64,000 bases of DNA from Sialis fuliginosa (GCA_961205875.1 OY540812.1:24685098-24749097); one strand, 5' to 3'; positions 13,101 to 26,159 are shown, counted from the stretch's first letter. Notes: generated from the letters alone by a model not told the origin. Program-made: numbers and translations.

Positions 13101-16100
13101 CTCCCTCCCTACCAATTTTAATAATACATTATTGAAATAAATAAAATATATACATATATTGATACATAAGGTACTGGCCCCAAGTCTTGGATATGACCCC
13201 AGGAATGGCTATTTTTTAATTAAATGTACTGAATTAGAAATATTTACAGCGTGATTTGAATAGGTGTCAAAATGGTAAACATTTCAACTAATTATTAGTA
13301 TAATTTATTTATTAATTATTATATTATCTCAGCAACTACTTTACATTGTTTCAAATTTGACGATTCTTTCTTTTATATATTTTGTGTCGTATATAGTACT
13401 TATCATTTTGTAATCATTAGCAAGTGTCCATCACCGCGTGCTCATTACTTGGTTTTACTACATTACTAAAAAAAGGCTATATAATTTAAAAAACAAACTA
13501 TATTTGCAGATTTTGGTAATTAAATTGATTAAATAAAAAGTTACTTGTTTTATGAGTAACATGAGTTCATGAGAATTACAATTGTCAATCACAAAAATAA
13601 TAAACATTGCTCTTATAGCGGCCGTAACTTACTTTATACTTAACATTGTAGCTAATTAAACTTTTCTTAACTTATCAACTGCGAGGATTTTTTAAAACAC
13701 TTCACATACCTGATTGAAGGTTAAAAAAAGATCACTTATAATAATTGCAATCATTTTATATATATATTCTATCCAGACGAGACCTACCTAATTCCTGTCT
13801 CGTGAGAAATACTTAGCTCAATATTAGGAGCACATGAATTCCGGAATATTATGTATATAACGTTCTGTGTAAAAAATATCGACCTAACTTTAAAAAAGAC
13901 TTCCATTTCTTTCAGAACATGGAAGTAAAATTGAAACTTTGGAGATTTATAATAATATAAAATAAACGTTGTAAGAAATATTTTGCAATAACGTTTTACT
14001 CCTTACTGCAAATACTTCTATGCAAAACTATCTGACTCTACAAAATCCATTAGACTTTGAAAAACAATATATGTAAAGAAATTCATTGATAATAATTAAA
14101 AAATAATACTCTAATCATGCGCTTAGCACATCAAGTGATGTACCTACATCACGTATAAAATACGACAGTTTTTACAATTTTTCGCGATTTAATATTTCTA
14201 GAGAAATGAACAATAAGATTTTTTTTGTTTTTCTTGAGTAGAAACTCTAAACAGGTGTCAGTCAATTGCACGTATTTTATCGATATCTCCTCTTTTAAGA
14301 GATAAAAAAAAGTATTCAAATTTTGTATGATATATATAAGTAAAAATGCACATTATAAAATTATATTGAAGTATACGATGTGGAACCGAAAAAAGGTACA
14401 CATACAATATATTATATATTTTTTTAAATCGAATGACAAATTTTTTAACACCTTATTTAATTCTCAAGCAGAAGGTCTATATATAGTGGTACAATATTTC
14501 TGAAAATAACACTTGAGCTTTAAAAAGTTTTTTGAAAAAAAAAATGACGTTTTTAGACACTGTTTTTTGAAAAATCATATTGGGCTTAATTTTGGAGATT
14601 TATTCTTGCGTTTTGGTGTCGCAGTAGCTTAAACAATGAACTAAAAGTATAGAGGATGTTCCATTAAAAAAAATAGTTTTGTAACTTTGAATTTTTTAAA
14701 ATTGACAGTTTCTAACGGACACGCTGTAAAAAATATAAAAATTCTACATACAGCATAATTACAACCACATCAATACGCGAGAATAAATCTGCAAAATTCA
14801 ACTCAAAATGATTTTTTTTAATATATTTTTTTTTCTTATTAAACCGTTAATGTTTTTCAAAAATATTATAACGTTGTATAGAGACCTCTTGAACAAGAAT
14901 TAAATAATGTAAAAAATAAATGGGTCGTCCCATTTAAAAATTATATAATTTATGATGCACCACCCTATTTTCGGGACCATACGGTATATTTCAATTTAAT
15001 TTTATTATGTGGATTTTTACTTATACTATATTTGCATTTTGTCTATTTCTTAAAATAGATAAGATATGGAAGAAATACGCACTACTGACTTACCTGTATT
15101 TGTTTTATAAATAACAAAAACAAATATTGTAATTATTTTAATCCTATCTATATCGTTGTTTATAATTTTAATATAAAATAAGGTACACATCCGTATATTT
15201 TGTATATTTTTATACATATAAATTAATAAAACAAAACCATTAATCATATTATTTCGTGGATCGCGTAAATACACGCAAAAACTAAGAGACTAACAATTTA
15301 CAAAGATTCTAAAACTTTTTATAACATGTAAAATACGCAATCCTAAAAATAAATAATTCGGAAAATTCCAAAATTCAAACAAATCAATTATTTCCTTAAA
15401 AAATATGTTCAGAATTTTTATATTCATGTCAAAATCGTAAGAAAAACATTTTTTACACTCAACGAACGCTGCCAAAAAAAATTTTGATTGGCTTTTAAGA
15501 TAAAAAATAATACATACAATTTCATCGCAATCATTACAAAAGTTACAGCTTTTTGGATATTGCCCATTTTTTAGGAAATCAATATTCTATACAGTGGCAT
15601 ATCGTTAGAAATCAGTAAAAAAAACACATTTAACTATACTATAACTGACTATGACATACATATATTAATACTTGATTAACTATAATTGACTAAACTTAAT
15701 AGAGCTTGTCTTGTAACTCAAAAACTCAAAAAGCACCTTCTAAGTAGATAAAAAAGTAGCTGAAAGTTGTCCGGGCGTTACAATATATATTATGATGAAA
15801 GAATTGTTTAAGGAACTGAAAATTATTTATAAATGTCATTTCATTTTCATCTCGATTATATAGTTTTTTTTGTTTATTATTTTTCATAAAAAACGAATAT
15901 TTAAATAGAAATTGCAATGTTTTTCAATAAATAAAACAGTACTTTTAGTTTTGGAACGATTTTCTTAAGAAACCGTAAACAAAAAGAACCTATCTACTTT
16001 TGATAAAAAAAATATACTTAACAAAAAAAAGAAAATAAAAATTTTTAATACTCACCTCTTCCGTACAATTAATTCATCTTATTTTACTAAATCTCTCATG

Positions 16101-16659
16101 GTTACTGACCAATGAGGTAAAGTTAGTTACCATTGGAAAAGTTATCTGGGACACCAGGTAGTATAGTAAAGTACCAAAAATATATATTATTTAATTTAGT
16201 AGTATTCAGAAAAAATTCGAAAATTTTCTACTGAAATTTAAGAAATTCGAATGTTTTTAGAAAAAAACTGATATTTATGCAACCCTAGTACAAGTAAAAC
16301 AAATACCAAAGAGACATTTTATATGTAAACAATAATAAATAAGCAATCAATTTTTGAAATTTTAGGATAGAAGAAAATTATATTTGCATTTTACTAAAGT
16401 TATTAAACAATGATACATAAAAGTCTATAAAACTGGTTAAAACTGAAAAAAATAGTTTATCTTGGCACACAAATAAATTCTTCCCTCATCCCACAAAATA
16501 AAAAAAACTTTAATAAAGTAAAGTTACGTCATAAAAAATGAATTTGTATTAGAAGGATAACTTATTACTTATAAAATTTGACTTTACTAAAAATATTGCT
16601 TAATTTTAATGTAATTTTTATGTTTTATACATATAAGTAGTATAGTAAAGACAAAAAAA
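10140..16659. other. Long AT-rich stretch without genes
   Basis: Repeat fragments only: pieces of the 0.7-kb family at 10240-10330 and 10610-10700, a GC-rich fragment at 10325-10390, a base-balanced block at 12780-12960 (no convincing ORF), a lone hAT end at 13028 and the 13365-13640 repeat. The rest is low-complexity. Confidence 0.5.
13365..13640. repeat. Dispersed repeat shared with 6885-7170, copy 2
   Basis: Same blocks as copy 1, with small indels (for example TCATTACTTGGTTT). It is preceded about 340 bp upstream by CAGTGGTTCTCAAACTT (13028), a typical hAT terminus without a matching right end. Confidence 0.55.
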
Positions 16660-17166
16660 GTGATGCATTCGGGAAGTTAAATTTTTTATTTATTTTTTCT
16701 TTGTATATTCGAATATAAGTTGAAAATCGAAAAAGTTAGTAAAATCGGACATGTGCGTCCCGAGAAAAGTGCATAATTATGCATTTTTGATGCATTTTTA
16801 AATATCGCCGGCTCTACAGGCTGTAGAAAAATAAAAAATATAAATAAAATACTAACAATTTTCCTCCATTGTCCATTAATTTGTCTATTACTTATGATAA
16901 AAAAGTTTTTCCACAATTTTCAGTTTTTTGAGGTTAGAGTGCGTTTGAAAAGTAACGTTACCTAATATTGACTTGCGAGTATTTTTTCCTACGGCCTATA
17001 GAACCGGTGATATTTCAAAAATAGTATAGAGATTCACTCAAAATGCACAATTATTGACTTTTCTCAGGACACACATGTCCGATTTTACTAACTTTTTCGA
17101 CTTTCAACTCATACTTGAATATACAAAGACCAAATCCAAAAAAATCCAACTTCCCGAATGCATCAC
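16660..17166. mobile_element. Fold-back MITE with GTGATGCATTCGGGAAGTT ends
   Basis: Left GTGATGCATTCGGGAAGTT and right AACTTCCCGAATGCATCAC are exact complements. Inner homology (AAATCGGACATGTG / CACATGTCCGATTT) extends each arm to about 200 bp. A minus-strand ORF across the left arm is a by-product of the repeat. Confidence 0.72.
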
Positions 17167-17589
17167 TTCAAAATGCTAAATTGCCTCTACTAATACTAAT
17201 ACACGAAATGCTCTGTATATAATAAAATCATGAAAATATTCATGGCTTGAGATTTCAACAGAATTACACGTTTTGAGGGTCCCTGGATAGAATATGACCA
17301 TGGTCTCATTCAATAATAAATTACATATGTCTGTCGGTCGGTTTGTGAACGCTCCATAGCCAAAATGGCGAAACTTACTTACATGATATCTTAAACTCCA
17401 AATTCTTGTATACTGTAGATATCAGCCTAATATTTTTGAAAATCATTGTCACCTATACCGGAAAATATTTTTAAGAAACGTTGTAAAAATACCTATAATT
17501 TATATTGGCTTCATTTATTCAGAATTATAACATTATTTTGGGAACGGTTCGTAGTAAAAAAAATGTTTAAATGTACTCACAAGGGAACC

Positions 17590-18155
17590 TTTTCAAGTGA
17601 TAAAATCGTATCGAATTCAAATTTTGTATACTGTTAGAGGGGGTCAAGGGTAGTAAGAAAAAAACTGCGGTAAAACGGTTTAAGGGGGTGAAATACCCCT
17701 ATGAAAATATTAAAAATAATCATTTTTTTCAAATATCTTCGAAACCAATAAAAATGTAAAGAAATGTACTGTACGACATTTTATACCCTCACCCCATTTA
17801 CGATTTTTATTTCTATTGAATAAATTTTAATATTTTAACCCTTTCGTTGCAATATAAAAAAATATTTTTTTAAATAATTTTCTCAATTTAAAATATTTAA
17901 ATAAAAATTTGAAATTATGGTGTTTAATTACTTTTCTATAATACACTAAAATTTATTAAATAGAAATAAAAATCTTAAATAATTAATGGGGTAGAGTTAT
18001 TTTAAATATACGATTTTTTTGCACATTTTCATAGGGGTATTTCACCCCCTTAAACCGTTTTACCGCAACTAAAATATTTTTTTCTTACTTCCCTTTATCC
18101 CCTCAAACTATATACAAAATTTGAATTCGATACGATTTTAATAAATAAGATAACT
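17590..18155. repeat. Fold-back repeat, arms of about 130 bp
   Basis: AATCGTATCGAATTCAAATT and GGTTTAAGGGGGTGAAATAC at left are repeated inverted at 18010-18150. The centre is AT-rich. Probably a MITE; the ends and target duplication are not clear. Confidence 0.65.
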
Positions 18156-18281
18156 TTTAGAGATTTCATTGTCGTTACTTTGGATTTCGAAAAATAACCG
18201 AACATAGAATCAATTCAATTATAAGTATCTTCTATGAAATCTCTTCAAGTTATCTTATTTATTAGTTTTTAATAAAATAGA
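18137..18281. repeat. Hairpin repeat adjoining the 17.6-18.2 kb fold-back
   Basis: AAATAAGATAACTT..AGAGATTTCAT at left and ATGAAATCTCTTCAAGTTAT at right are inverted around about 65 bp. It shares its left arm with the previous repeat's right end. Confidence 0.55.
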
Positions 18282-18445
18282 CCGTAATTATTTACTAAAA
18301 GCCGGGATTATGTACATTTAACACTTGAAGTACTTTACTAGTTAAACTCAAACATTATATTGAAGTATATTAAAAAAAGTACTTCAAGTATCAAATGTTT
18401 TTTATTATTTTTAAATGTTCTTGAAGTATGAAAATATTCAATATA

Positions 18446-19127
18446 CAGGGTGCTCCATTTTAATTTCCCCAGGCTAATATCTCGAAAACCAAGCAAGATG
18501 GAAAAAATGTTTTAGGCAAAAGTTGTAGCATTTCGAAGGGAACATTTAATAATGCAATAGGTTTTTATTATTTGTGGGGTTTAATGGAGGTTTTATGGGG
18601 TAACTTTTTTTCAAATGGTAACCTATATTTATTATTGCAAATGCGTAATCTAAGGGAAAAAATACGTAACTTTTGTAAGAAATGTTTATTTAGAAATCAT
18701 CAATTTTTTACGATATATTCAGGCTAAAAACAAAAAAGTGATTTTGAGTACCGTCGAAATTAGCGTAACCCCAATGTGCACAACGTGGAGGTTGCCGTTC
18801 GAATTTTCACATCATAGCCCGAAAAAGAGCTGTTTCAAAATCTTGTTCGCATTCAGAATAAATATTAATCATTTTTTTGTTTTAAACCTTGATATCATAA
18901 AAAATTTATGTTTTCTAAATAAATATTTCTTACAAAAGTTACGAATTTTAAAATCCGAAATAAAAAATTTGAGTTACCATTTGAAAAAAAAAGTTACCCC
19001 ATAAATTATAAAAACCTAAGCATTATTAAATTACATCCTGAAAATGCTACAACTTTGGTCTAAAACATTTTTTACCATCTTGCTTAGTTTTCGAGATATT
19101 GGCCTGGGAATAAAATAGAGCACCCGG
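18446..19127. mobile_element. Long-inverted-repeat MITE with CAGGGTGCTC ends and TA flanks
   Basis: Arms of about 150-180 bp are inverted copies: CAGGGTGCTCCATTTTA at left and TAAAATAGAGCACCCGG at right. They share ATCTCGAAAACC-type and GGTAACTTTTTTTCAAATGG segments. TA dinucleotides flank both ends (18444-18445, 19128-19129). No ORF of significance. Confidence 0.68.
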
Positions 19128-20289
19128 TATACTTAGTAGTTATACAATTAAATATAACGTATATTTTACGTATAAAATCTATATTTACGTATAGAATAAA
19201 CTGCTGTGGACGCTACAAAAAATTATTATAGTATAGAATCGGATATCGAAAACGGTTTATTATAATAATAACGAAATAATGATTACTAGTCCAGTCAAGG
19301 AAGCAGTGAAAACTGAGAAAAAATGAAATTTAAGGGGCAAGCAATTTTATGATTGATTCTTATAGATTTGGAACCGGAGAATTCGAAAAAAATAACCCGG
19401 ACTAGCGAAAAGTGGTGTAACACCCTTAAAAATGGGGTTTAAGGGCGAAACCACCAATTCCAACCGTTTTTTCAATTTATCACAAAATCTAAAGCGACGA
19501 CGTATATTTTTATGATTGATATATGTGCAGGACACTCAGGCGAATCGATTGTGACCACATATACTAAATTTGGCCAAAAATTACCTCTTCCAGCGGGCTT
19601 AAAAGACGTAAAAATGCATCTTTTCGGAGGAAATAGTTTAAAAATTAATAACTTTTGTTAAAATCATCCAAATGACACGTAATTAGTCTCAAATTGTTCC
19701 TGAAGTTCCAAAGAATATTAATTAACCATATTTTAAAAAAATATTAATAGTTTAACCAATGAAAATCGCTAATGTTTAAGGGTAAGTAACGTAAATTTTT
19801 GAAAAACTACCTTTTTACTAAAATTTAAATAAAAACATCAGGGTTGAATATTTCACTAAACCGGAAACGGACGTTTACTCTTGTCAATTTTTGAATTTTC
19901 GAATTATTTTTGAAATTAGAAAAAAATGTTTTAGATAAAAATTGCCGAGTATGTTATTATCTATAATTTATGTCCCATATATTTTTTTCCAACATTTTTG
20001 ATTTAGCCAGAAAGAATTTTATTACATAATTAATTAGAATCACTCTCAGTATTACGTATAAGACAGACGTATGATATATTTGGCAAACACGTACACTACT
20101 CAATCTCCGTAATACGTATAAGAAAGTCCCATGACACTCATGGCAGATATTTCTTTTCTGTTGTGAAGCATTTGAAATGTAATTAAAAAAAAAATTAAAA
20201 AATTTCAATTTTTTTTTCAATTTTTTTTAAATCAATAGAACATAAATTATAGATAATAATATTATTTACAATTTCTATATGAGTTTTTC

Positions 20290-20535
20290 TTCCCAGGCAA
20301 AAATTAATCTTAAATGTAAAATCTAACTCTTTTACGACTTGTCATATTTGAGTTACAGCGTCTACAAACCGACCGACAAACATCATGGCGAAAATAGTCA
20401 GAATGGATTCAGGGAAGGCCAAAATTCCATCAAAATCTGGATTTCGAAAAAAATCAATTTTACAATACTTAATTATACCTATATGTATATATTTATATAT
20501 GTATATTTCATATACTTGGGTATAAGAAAGTAAAA
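20290..20535 (+). repeat. Dispersed retroelement 3'-end repeat, copy 1
   Basis: TTCTTCCCAGGCAAAAATTA, TACAGCGTCTACAAACCGAC, ATCATGGCGAAAATAGTC and GGATTTCGAAAAAAATCA recur at 24328-24590 in the same order. The TACAGCGTCTACAGACCGAC-type phrase suggests a LINE 3' end. No ORF. Confidence 0.6.
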
Positions 20536-20875
20536 ATTAACTCACTGCGTGGAAACACTTTAAAATCTGGTTACAAAAATATTTATCAAAGTGACAAAAG
20601 TAGATAAACATTCATTCGTTTCCAGTTTAGAGATTAGCATGTGTACAATTACTATACGAAGCTATAATTTCATATTAGTAAGTTTCACAGTTTAGGCTGA
20701 AGACTGTAGAATAGAACGTTCACAGACTAACACACAGACATCGTTGAGATTATGGGGTATTCGATTGAGGGACTTTGAAAACGTGTAATTTCGTTGAATC
20801 TTAAGTTAGAATTTTTTATGATTACCTATCTTATGTTATTACAATATAAGATATTTATATGTAACTATGTATATG

Positions 20876-20988
20876 AGGAGGCGAGTTCCAAAACTCGTTC
20901 GTTCCATTTTAAAAAATAATTGGGATGCAGTGAATTTTTAAGCATCTCGATTATTTTTTAAAATGGAACGAACGAGTTTTGGAACTCA
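20876..20988. repeat. Fold-back MITE with GAGTTCCAAAACTCGTTCGT arms, copy 2
   Basis: GCGAGTTCCAAAACTCGTTC at left and inverted GAACGAGTTTTGGAACTC at right with an inner ATTTTAAAAAATAAT stem. Same family as 9082-9280 but with a different centre. Confidence 0.7.
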
Positions 20989-21775
20989 CATATACATATA
21001 TATAATGTTTGATTAAGAAATATTTGAATAGAATAAAAAACATGTTATACTTTTTTGGCCAGCTTATACCGACCAAATCTTCTTACTGCTTCAATGGAAT
21101 ATTTGCAAAACAAACCAAATTCGACACATCCCTGTATTGGATAAAATAATATAAACACTAAAAATGCAACTGTATGTGGAAACGCTATTTAAGATTTGGA
21201 TACAAAAATATAACATTTTCGAATTCACTGAAATTTTTATGTTTCTAATAAATTCAAAAATTTTCTGAAAAAAAAAGCATTTTCAAACTGATCACTACTC
21301 TTTCCAGTGATATATTACATGGTAATTTGCATTATATTTATTTATATGATAAATGAATGAATTTTCATTCTCTGGTTGGATAATTGATTTCAAACATTAT
21401 GTACAAATATTTTTTACCATATAATTACAGAGCTTTGAACAATGTTCTTTTTTTGTAAAAAATACTTGACCCTGATATGTATATGTATTATAACGTATGT
21501 ATTTTATATGATATGTTATACATATATTTATTTACTTATGATAACATAATACCAAATACGATAAAATTTACTGGACTCACGAACAGATGCTCTTCTGCTG
21601 CAAGGGTTTCCAAATACAACTGAAAAATAAAATTACACAAAACAAAACAAATTAATAACTATCACAAACACAGCACAGCAAAAGAAATGATCACCACGAA
21701 AAATTTATTGGGCCACTGTGGAACACAAAATATAGCTTTAATATAATAAACACAGAAGTGGGGAAATGGTATTAC

Positions 21776-21858
21776 CGTTTAAAATGCTCTCTAATTCGGT
21801 CTTCACGTACATTATCGGGCAAATTTCCAACCCACAGATGTCTTGTCTCCCGAACCAT
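21776..21858 (-). CDS. spen: Split ends (SPEN), first coding exon, N-terminus of RRM1
   Basis: Read on the minus strand, an ATG at 21858-21856 opens 27 complete codons and two bases of a 28th (CG). A GT donor follows at 21775-21774. The peptide begins MVRETRHLWVGNLPDNVRED and continues RIREHFK. This is the start of Split ends/SHARP/MINT proteins, and LWVGNL is the RNP2 strand of RRM1. SPEN proteins are very large nuclear co-regulators with N-terminal RRMs and a C-terminal SPOC domain, acting in Notch, Wnt and Ras signalling and in RNA-directed silencing. Only this exon is seen. A continuation starting with Tyr-Gly (the usual next residues) with an acceptor was not found leftward, so the next exon is probably outside the window beyond an intron of over 21 kb. 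The identification rests on about 28 near-invariant residues and a correctly placed donor. The upstream sequence looks like 5' UTR. Confidence 0.88.
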
Positions 21859-22160
21859 TTTGGTTCGAACAAAACATGAGGAATTTGAGCGTTCAATCAC
21901 ACTCACTACATGTTATTTATTATATATTTCACAACACACTCATTTTTAAGAACAGCACTGATCACTGAATCACTTCGAAACAAACCAAACTATCACTGTA
22001 CTTAAAACTTATAATATAGCACTTTTTCACATTTCACTTTTTTTAAATATATTTTTTAATAAAAATTCACATATACGGCACTAACATTTCTTTCACTACA
22101 TTCTATTCTTTCAACAGATGCCAACAAACTAAGAACTGTACTACAAGAGTTGCGCGCTCA
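21859..22160 (-). promoter_or_regulatory. Probable spen 5' UTR and promoter region
   Basis: The roughly 300 bp upstream of the spen ATG, read leftward, is the most base-balanced DNA nearby. It has no splice acceptor just before the ATG and several short upstream ATGs. Around 22140-22200 it is unusually CpG-containing (GCGCGC, CACGCC), as insect promoters often are. The transcription start is not defined; a CAGTTC initiator-like sequence sits near 22120. This is inference from position and composition. Confidence 0.4.
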
Positions 22161-23491
22161 CACGCCACGCCTCTACAGACTCATCAAGTAGAGACATACG
22201 TAACTGGTTTACACAAATTCCCTGTGTAGTAGAAAGAGTGCATATTACCTCATATAAACGTCCTGTAATCATTTAATTCAAAATAACAAATATGTGCAAC
22301 AAAACACCAATTTTAGATGCAATAACAGAAGGAAAAGTAGAAAATATGATATTTCATTCTTGTATGCTTTAATATTAAAAAAACTTTAGCTAAATAGCAT
22401 ATTTCAGAGGCTCCATTAAGTACAATGAAATAGAAAAAGAAACTAGATACTAGTCGGTCGAATCCGTTTCATGGGAGTATAATTTTATCTGTCCTTCTTA
22501 TTTTGTCTTTGTTTACCAGAAACTCGACGACCGTAAAATAACATACACACTGTCCTAAAAACATTGTGCACAATTTATATCAAAGAAATAGTCAAATAAC
22601 ATGAAATTATACTTTATTTGTATTTTTATAGATATGAAATGATTTCTACAAGTAAAAAGAACTTTATCATTTAGAATAATTGACCAAAACAATATAATAA
22701 CTAATAATAACTATGAAAATGTATGTTTAATGTCAACTACATGAAAAAATAACGTTGAATACTATTTATTACATTAAAATTGAAAATTATGATTTCATAT
22801 TATTAAAAGTATTATATTACGTATAGATATTTTATTATTTTTAAATAATAAAGAAGAAAAATTGATGAAATATACGAAAATATACAATAGTACATTATAT
22901 ACTAGCCAATGTTTGTCAGACAGATAGTATAACAGTTAATTGAAGCTCAGCCGAGTCCATTTTCTGAGGGGTGTCGGCGTTCACTGAGGCCAGAAACGGG
23001 TCTGGCAACGTTTATATCAGATATGTATTAAGGAAAAATCCCAGTTAGACTATTATGAAGGTAAGCTTAGGCAGTGGCATAACTATAAATACTATAATGA
23101 ACATAAAAATATAATTTGGGAACTCTCCCTCCAAATTTATTTATTGATTTTTATCGTAGAACAACTAAAACAGATAAACAATAATTACAATGAAAAGGAA
23201 AAAAAATAAAACTATTTCAAAGTTTTTTTATTTTATATCATTGAGCTAAAATAATTTTTTTAACTAATTATTTTGCTTCCCTATTATAAGTCCATATACC
23301 GACTTATACATCGAACCGTTTTTTCACAGAATATTTTACATTTTATGGAAAATAATTGATAAAAAATTATTGGTGCTATTATAGCGTGTTATCTACCGAC
23401 ACGTTTACTTTAAGATCCAGTGGCGTAGGTACACAGTTTGAGGCCCAAGACAATAAATCCGGACCCCTGCAATACCGATATTGAAATTTAA

Positions 23492-23848
23492 CCCTTTGGA
23501 AGCGACCATGTCCCGAAACACTTATTCTTAAAAATATGCACATTTCATGTTTCCGTTAAAAATAAAAGTGGTCTAATTTTTATTTTATTTACATTTTCTT
23601 TCTAAAATGTCAATTTTGCATTAAATTGCATATAAGGAAGTTGATATTCGTGTATTGTATATTGAGGATTAAGTAAAACAAAAATTTTATAATATAATTT
23701 TTATTTTACATAAATTTACAAATTGAATAAGCAATGGGTGGGGTGAAGGATTTTACTGAATATTTCATTGACACATTTTTTTTTAAATAAAAACAGTAGA
23801 TTTTCGCGTCAAAGGGAAAACATTTAATCGACTTTCGCGTCCAAAGGG
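23492..23848. mobile_element. piggyBac-type MITE
   Basis: TTAA (23488-23491) precedes CCCTTTGGAAGCGAC. The right end is GTCGATT-like ACTTTCGCGTCCAAAGGG followed by TTAG, a one-base-changed TTAA. Short CCCTTTG ends and a TTAA target are diagnostic of piggyBac. No ORF. Confidence 0.65.
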
Positions 23849-24327
23849 TTAGGTATTCTATTTTGTAAGGAAATAATAAATATTTAAAGTAATCAAACTG
23901 TTTCTTCAAAGTCGACTTGGAAAATTATGGGACCCAATTTAAAAATGGAAAGATTTTTTTTTAATGCATACTGATTTTCTATCCAGCATTACAGTCAGTG
24001 GTGTAGTGTTAGATATTTTTATCTAGCACGGGACTTTCTTATACGTAATCCTGAGAGTGGACAGTGTACGTGATTCTTATTTTATTAAAACATATTTCTG
24101 ACTATATAGATTTCTTCTCTGTTATGAACCATGTGAATTATAATTTTTTTTTTAAATTTGTTTTTAAAAAAAAGAATAGAAAATAAATCACAAAGAATAA
24201 TATGACCTTCAATTTTTAACTTTACAATTTTTCTCTAATTCGCACTGTTTCAAAGTATTTCGAAAAATTCAAAAATTGACGTCAGTAAACATTCCTATCC
24301 GGTTGAAGGATCGTTTTAAAAAATTAA

Positions 24328-24590
24328 TGTTTTCTTCCCAGACAAAAATTAATCTTAAATATAAAATTTTACCCTTCTACGATTTGTCGCATTTGAGGTA
24401 CAGCGCTTACAGACCGACAGACAGACACACATACATCATGGCGAAATATGAATTCAGGGAAGGTCAAAATGGATAATTCTATCAAAATCCGGATTTCGAA
24501 AAAAATCATCTTCACAATACTTACTTCTTATATCTACTATTATATACATATGTATATTTCATATAATACATGGGTATAAAAAAGTATCAT
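24328..24590 (+). repeat. Dispersed retroelement 3'-end repeat, copy 2
   Basis: Homologous to 20290-20535 through TTCTTCCCAGACAAAAATTA, TACAGCGCTTACAGACCGAC, ACATCATGGCGAAATATG and GGATTTCGAAAAAAATCA. It differs by an expanded GACAGACAGAC-type stretch. Confidence 0.6.
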
Positions 24591-24926
24591 AGCGCTACCA
24601 AATTTATCATAATCCCCATCCTTTGAAAGTTGCCAATGTAAGAAAAAATTTAAACATAAGAATATAAAAAGGGCCGAAGCACCGACCTGGTGTACTCCGG
24701 CCCGATTACATTAGATTTAATAACCCAAAAAATATCTCGAAGTGGTTGGAAAGGAGGGGGTACTAAATATGGTTAGACAAGGAAAGATAAAAGACTCATA
24801 ACATACTACTTAACATTGGTACAAGTGTGCTCCGCGAAAATGTACTCCGTAAAGTCATAGGCGTATCATTCGGATCTTGAAATAAATATCAATTAATTAA
24901 TAATAAACGTTTTATATATTTTATAT

Positions 24927-25489
24927 ACTAATGTTGCCAGGTATTTTTACAGCTTAATGTATCCCCAATAGTCCTGTAAATTTTGAAATTGATCCATCGA
25001 ACCGTTTTTCCGGACCGATTGATCAAATTTTGCTTGCATATTAATTCGATTCCAGCATGCGAGACACAAAATTATTTTACAATTTCGTACGGTTCCCACT
25101 GCGAAAGAATTAATTAATGCAATTAATTCAAGATGAGTAAAATTATGGTACGCAAAAGCCGAATCGTGTCAAAAATGAGTCAGTATTGTTTCTTGAAATG
25201 TCTAAAATTTTGAAAAAAAAATTCAAAATTAAAAAAAAAAATTTGAAATTTTTTGGAATTTTTAACAAGTAACTAATGCAAAACTGTAAAAAAAAATCAA
25301 AAATCGAAAATCGATTTTTTCATTTTGATGATGATTACACAATGTTATGTTACACAATACACTTGTTCCTTTAATTGTTTTGTAAAACTTTGATCAATCG
25401 GTCCGGAAAAACGGTTCGATGGATCAATTTCAAAATTTACAGGACTGTTGGGGGTACATTAAGCTGTAAAAATACCTGGCAACATTAGT
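24927..25489. mobile_element. Fold-back MITE with ACTAATGTTGCCAGG ends
   Basis: Left ACTAATGTTGCCAGGTATTT and right AAATACCTGGCAACATTAGT are exact inverted copies. Arms of about 115 bp also share ATTGATCCATCGAACCGTTT and TCCGGACCGATTGATC. No coding capacity. Target duplication not resolved. Confidence 0.72.
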
Positions 25490-26079
25490 CTTTCCATCAA
25501 TATTTGTAAAGTAGCGATAGATTTACTAAAAGACCTTAAAAGGTCATTTTTTTGTACTTTTTCAAACTAATGGTGAGGGTAAAAAAAATTTTTTTTCTAA
25601 TAAAGTCATGAAAGGATCTTGTAGGAAATTTATTCAAGTTTTTAAAACTGCCCTTAAATTTACTGTTTAATCATTAGTTGCTGATATATTGATGATCGAA
25701 GACAAAAGAGTCATTTTTTATTTAAAGTCAGATATCTCGGCAAAAAAAAATTGTGAGAGACCAAAAAAACAAAACAAATTAAAGCTGAATAAACAAGTTA
25801 ACTGACTAATGCATTGGTTTAACTGAAAAAAAATTCCCGAGCCCGCGGACCCATAAAAAAAATTGGAAAATTTTTGTGTCCCACTATTTCTTATGATTGC
25901 GCGATAACCGTAACTAAAAAAAATTATTCTAAAAAATCTCAAAACTATAGTGACTTGAAGCTTTAAAATGCTTTTTTACTTATTTCGATACGACCATTTT
26001 TCACAAAGATACAGCACTCCAAAAAAACACCCAAAAAATGTTTAATTTCTTGTTCTTTTAATTGTTTGGATGAGTGTAT

Positions 26080-26159
26080 TCAACTGGGAGCGCTGCTGTC
26101 GTGGCCGGCGTCAAACAGTCCTTCGACGCGGTTCCAAGGATTAATGGCAGTCGGTTGAT
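26080..26159 (-). CDS. Candidate terminal exon of an unidentified minus-strand gene
   Basis: A pyrimidine-rich acceptor (TTTCTGTTTCAG, ending 26160) precedes a GC-rich block that stands out from AT-rich neighbours. With two leading bases the reading is QPTAINPWNRVEGLFDAG, then HDSSAPS and TGA at 26082-26080. A second frame starting at the first base is also open for 33 codons, to TAA at 26060-26058. An ATTAAA follows within 60 bp. I cannot identify the protein or find its upstream exons. It lies upstream of spen on the same strand, so it would belong to a different gene. Confidence 0.3.

Larger units (their letters stand above)
22200..26079. other. Gene-poor region upstream of spen
   Basis: Apart from the piggyBac MITE, the LINE-end repeat and the 24.9-25.5 kb fold-back, it holds a small base-balanced block at 22940-23020 and a lone hAT-like end CAGTGGCGTAGGT at 23420. 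No ORF of interest. Confidence 0.45.
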
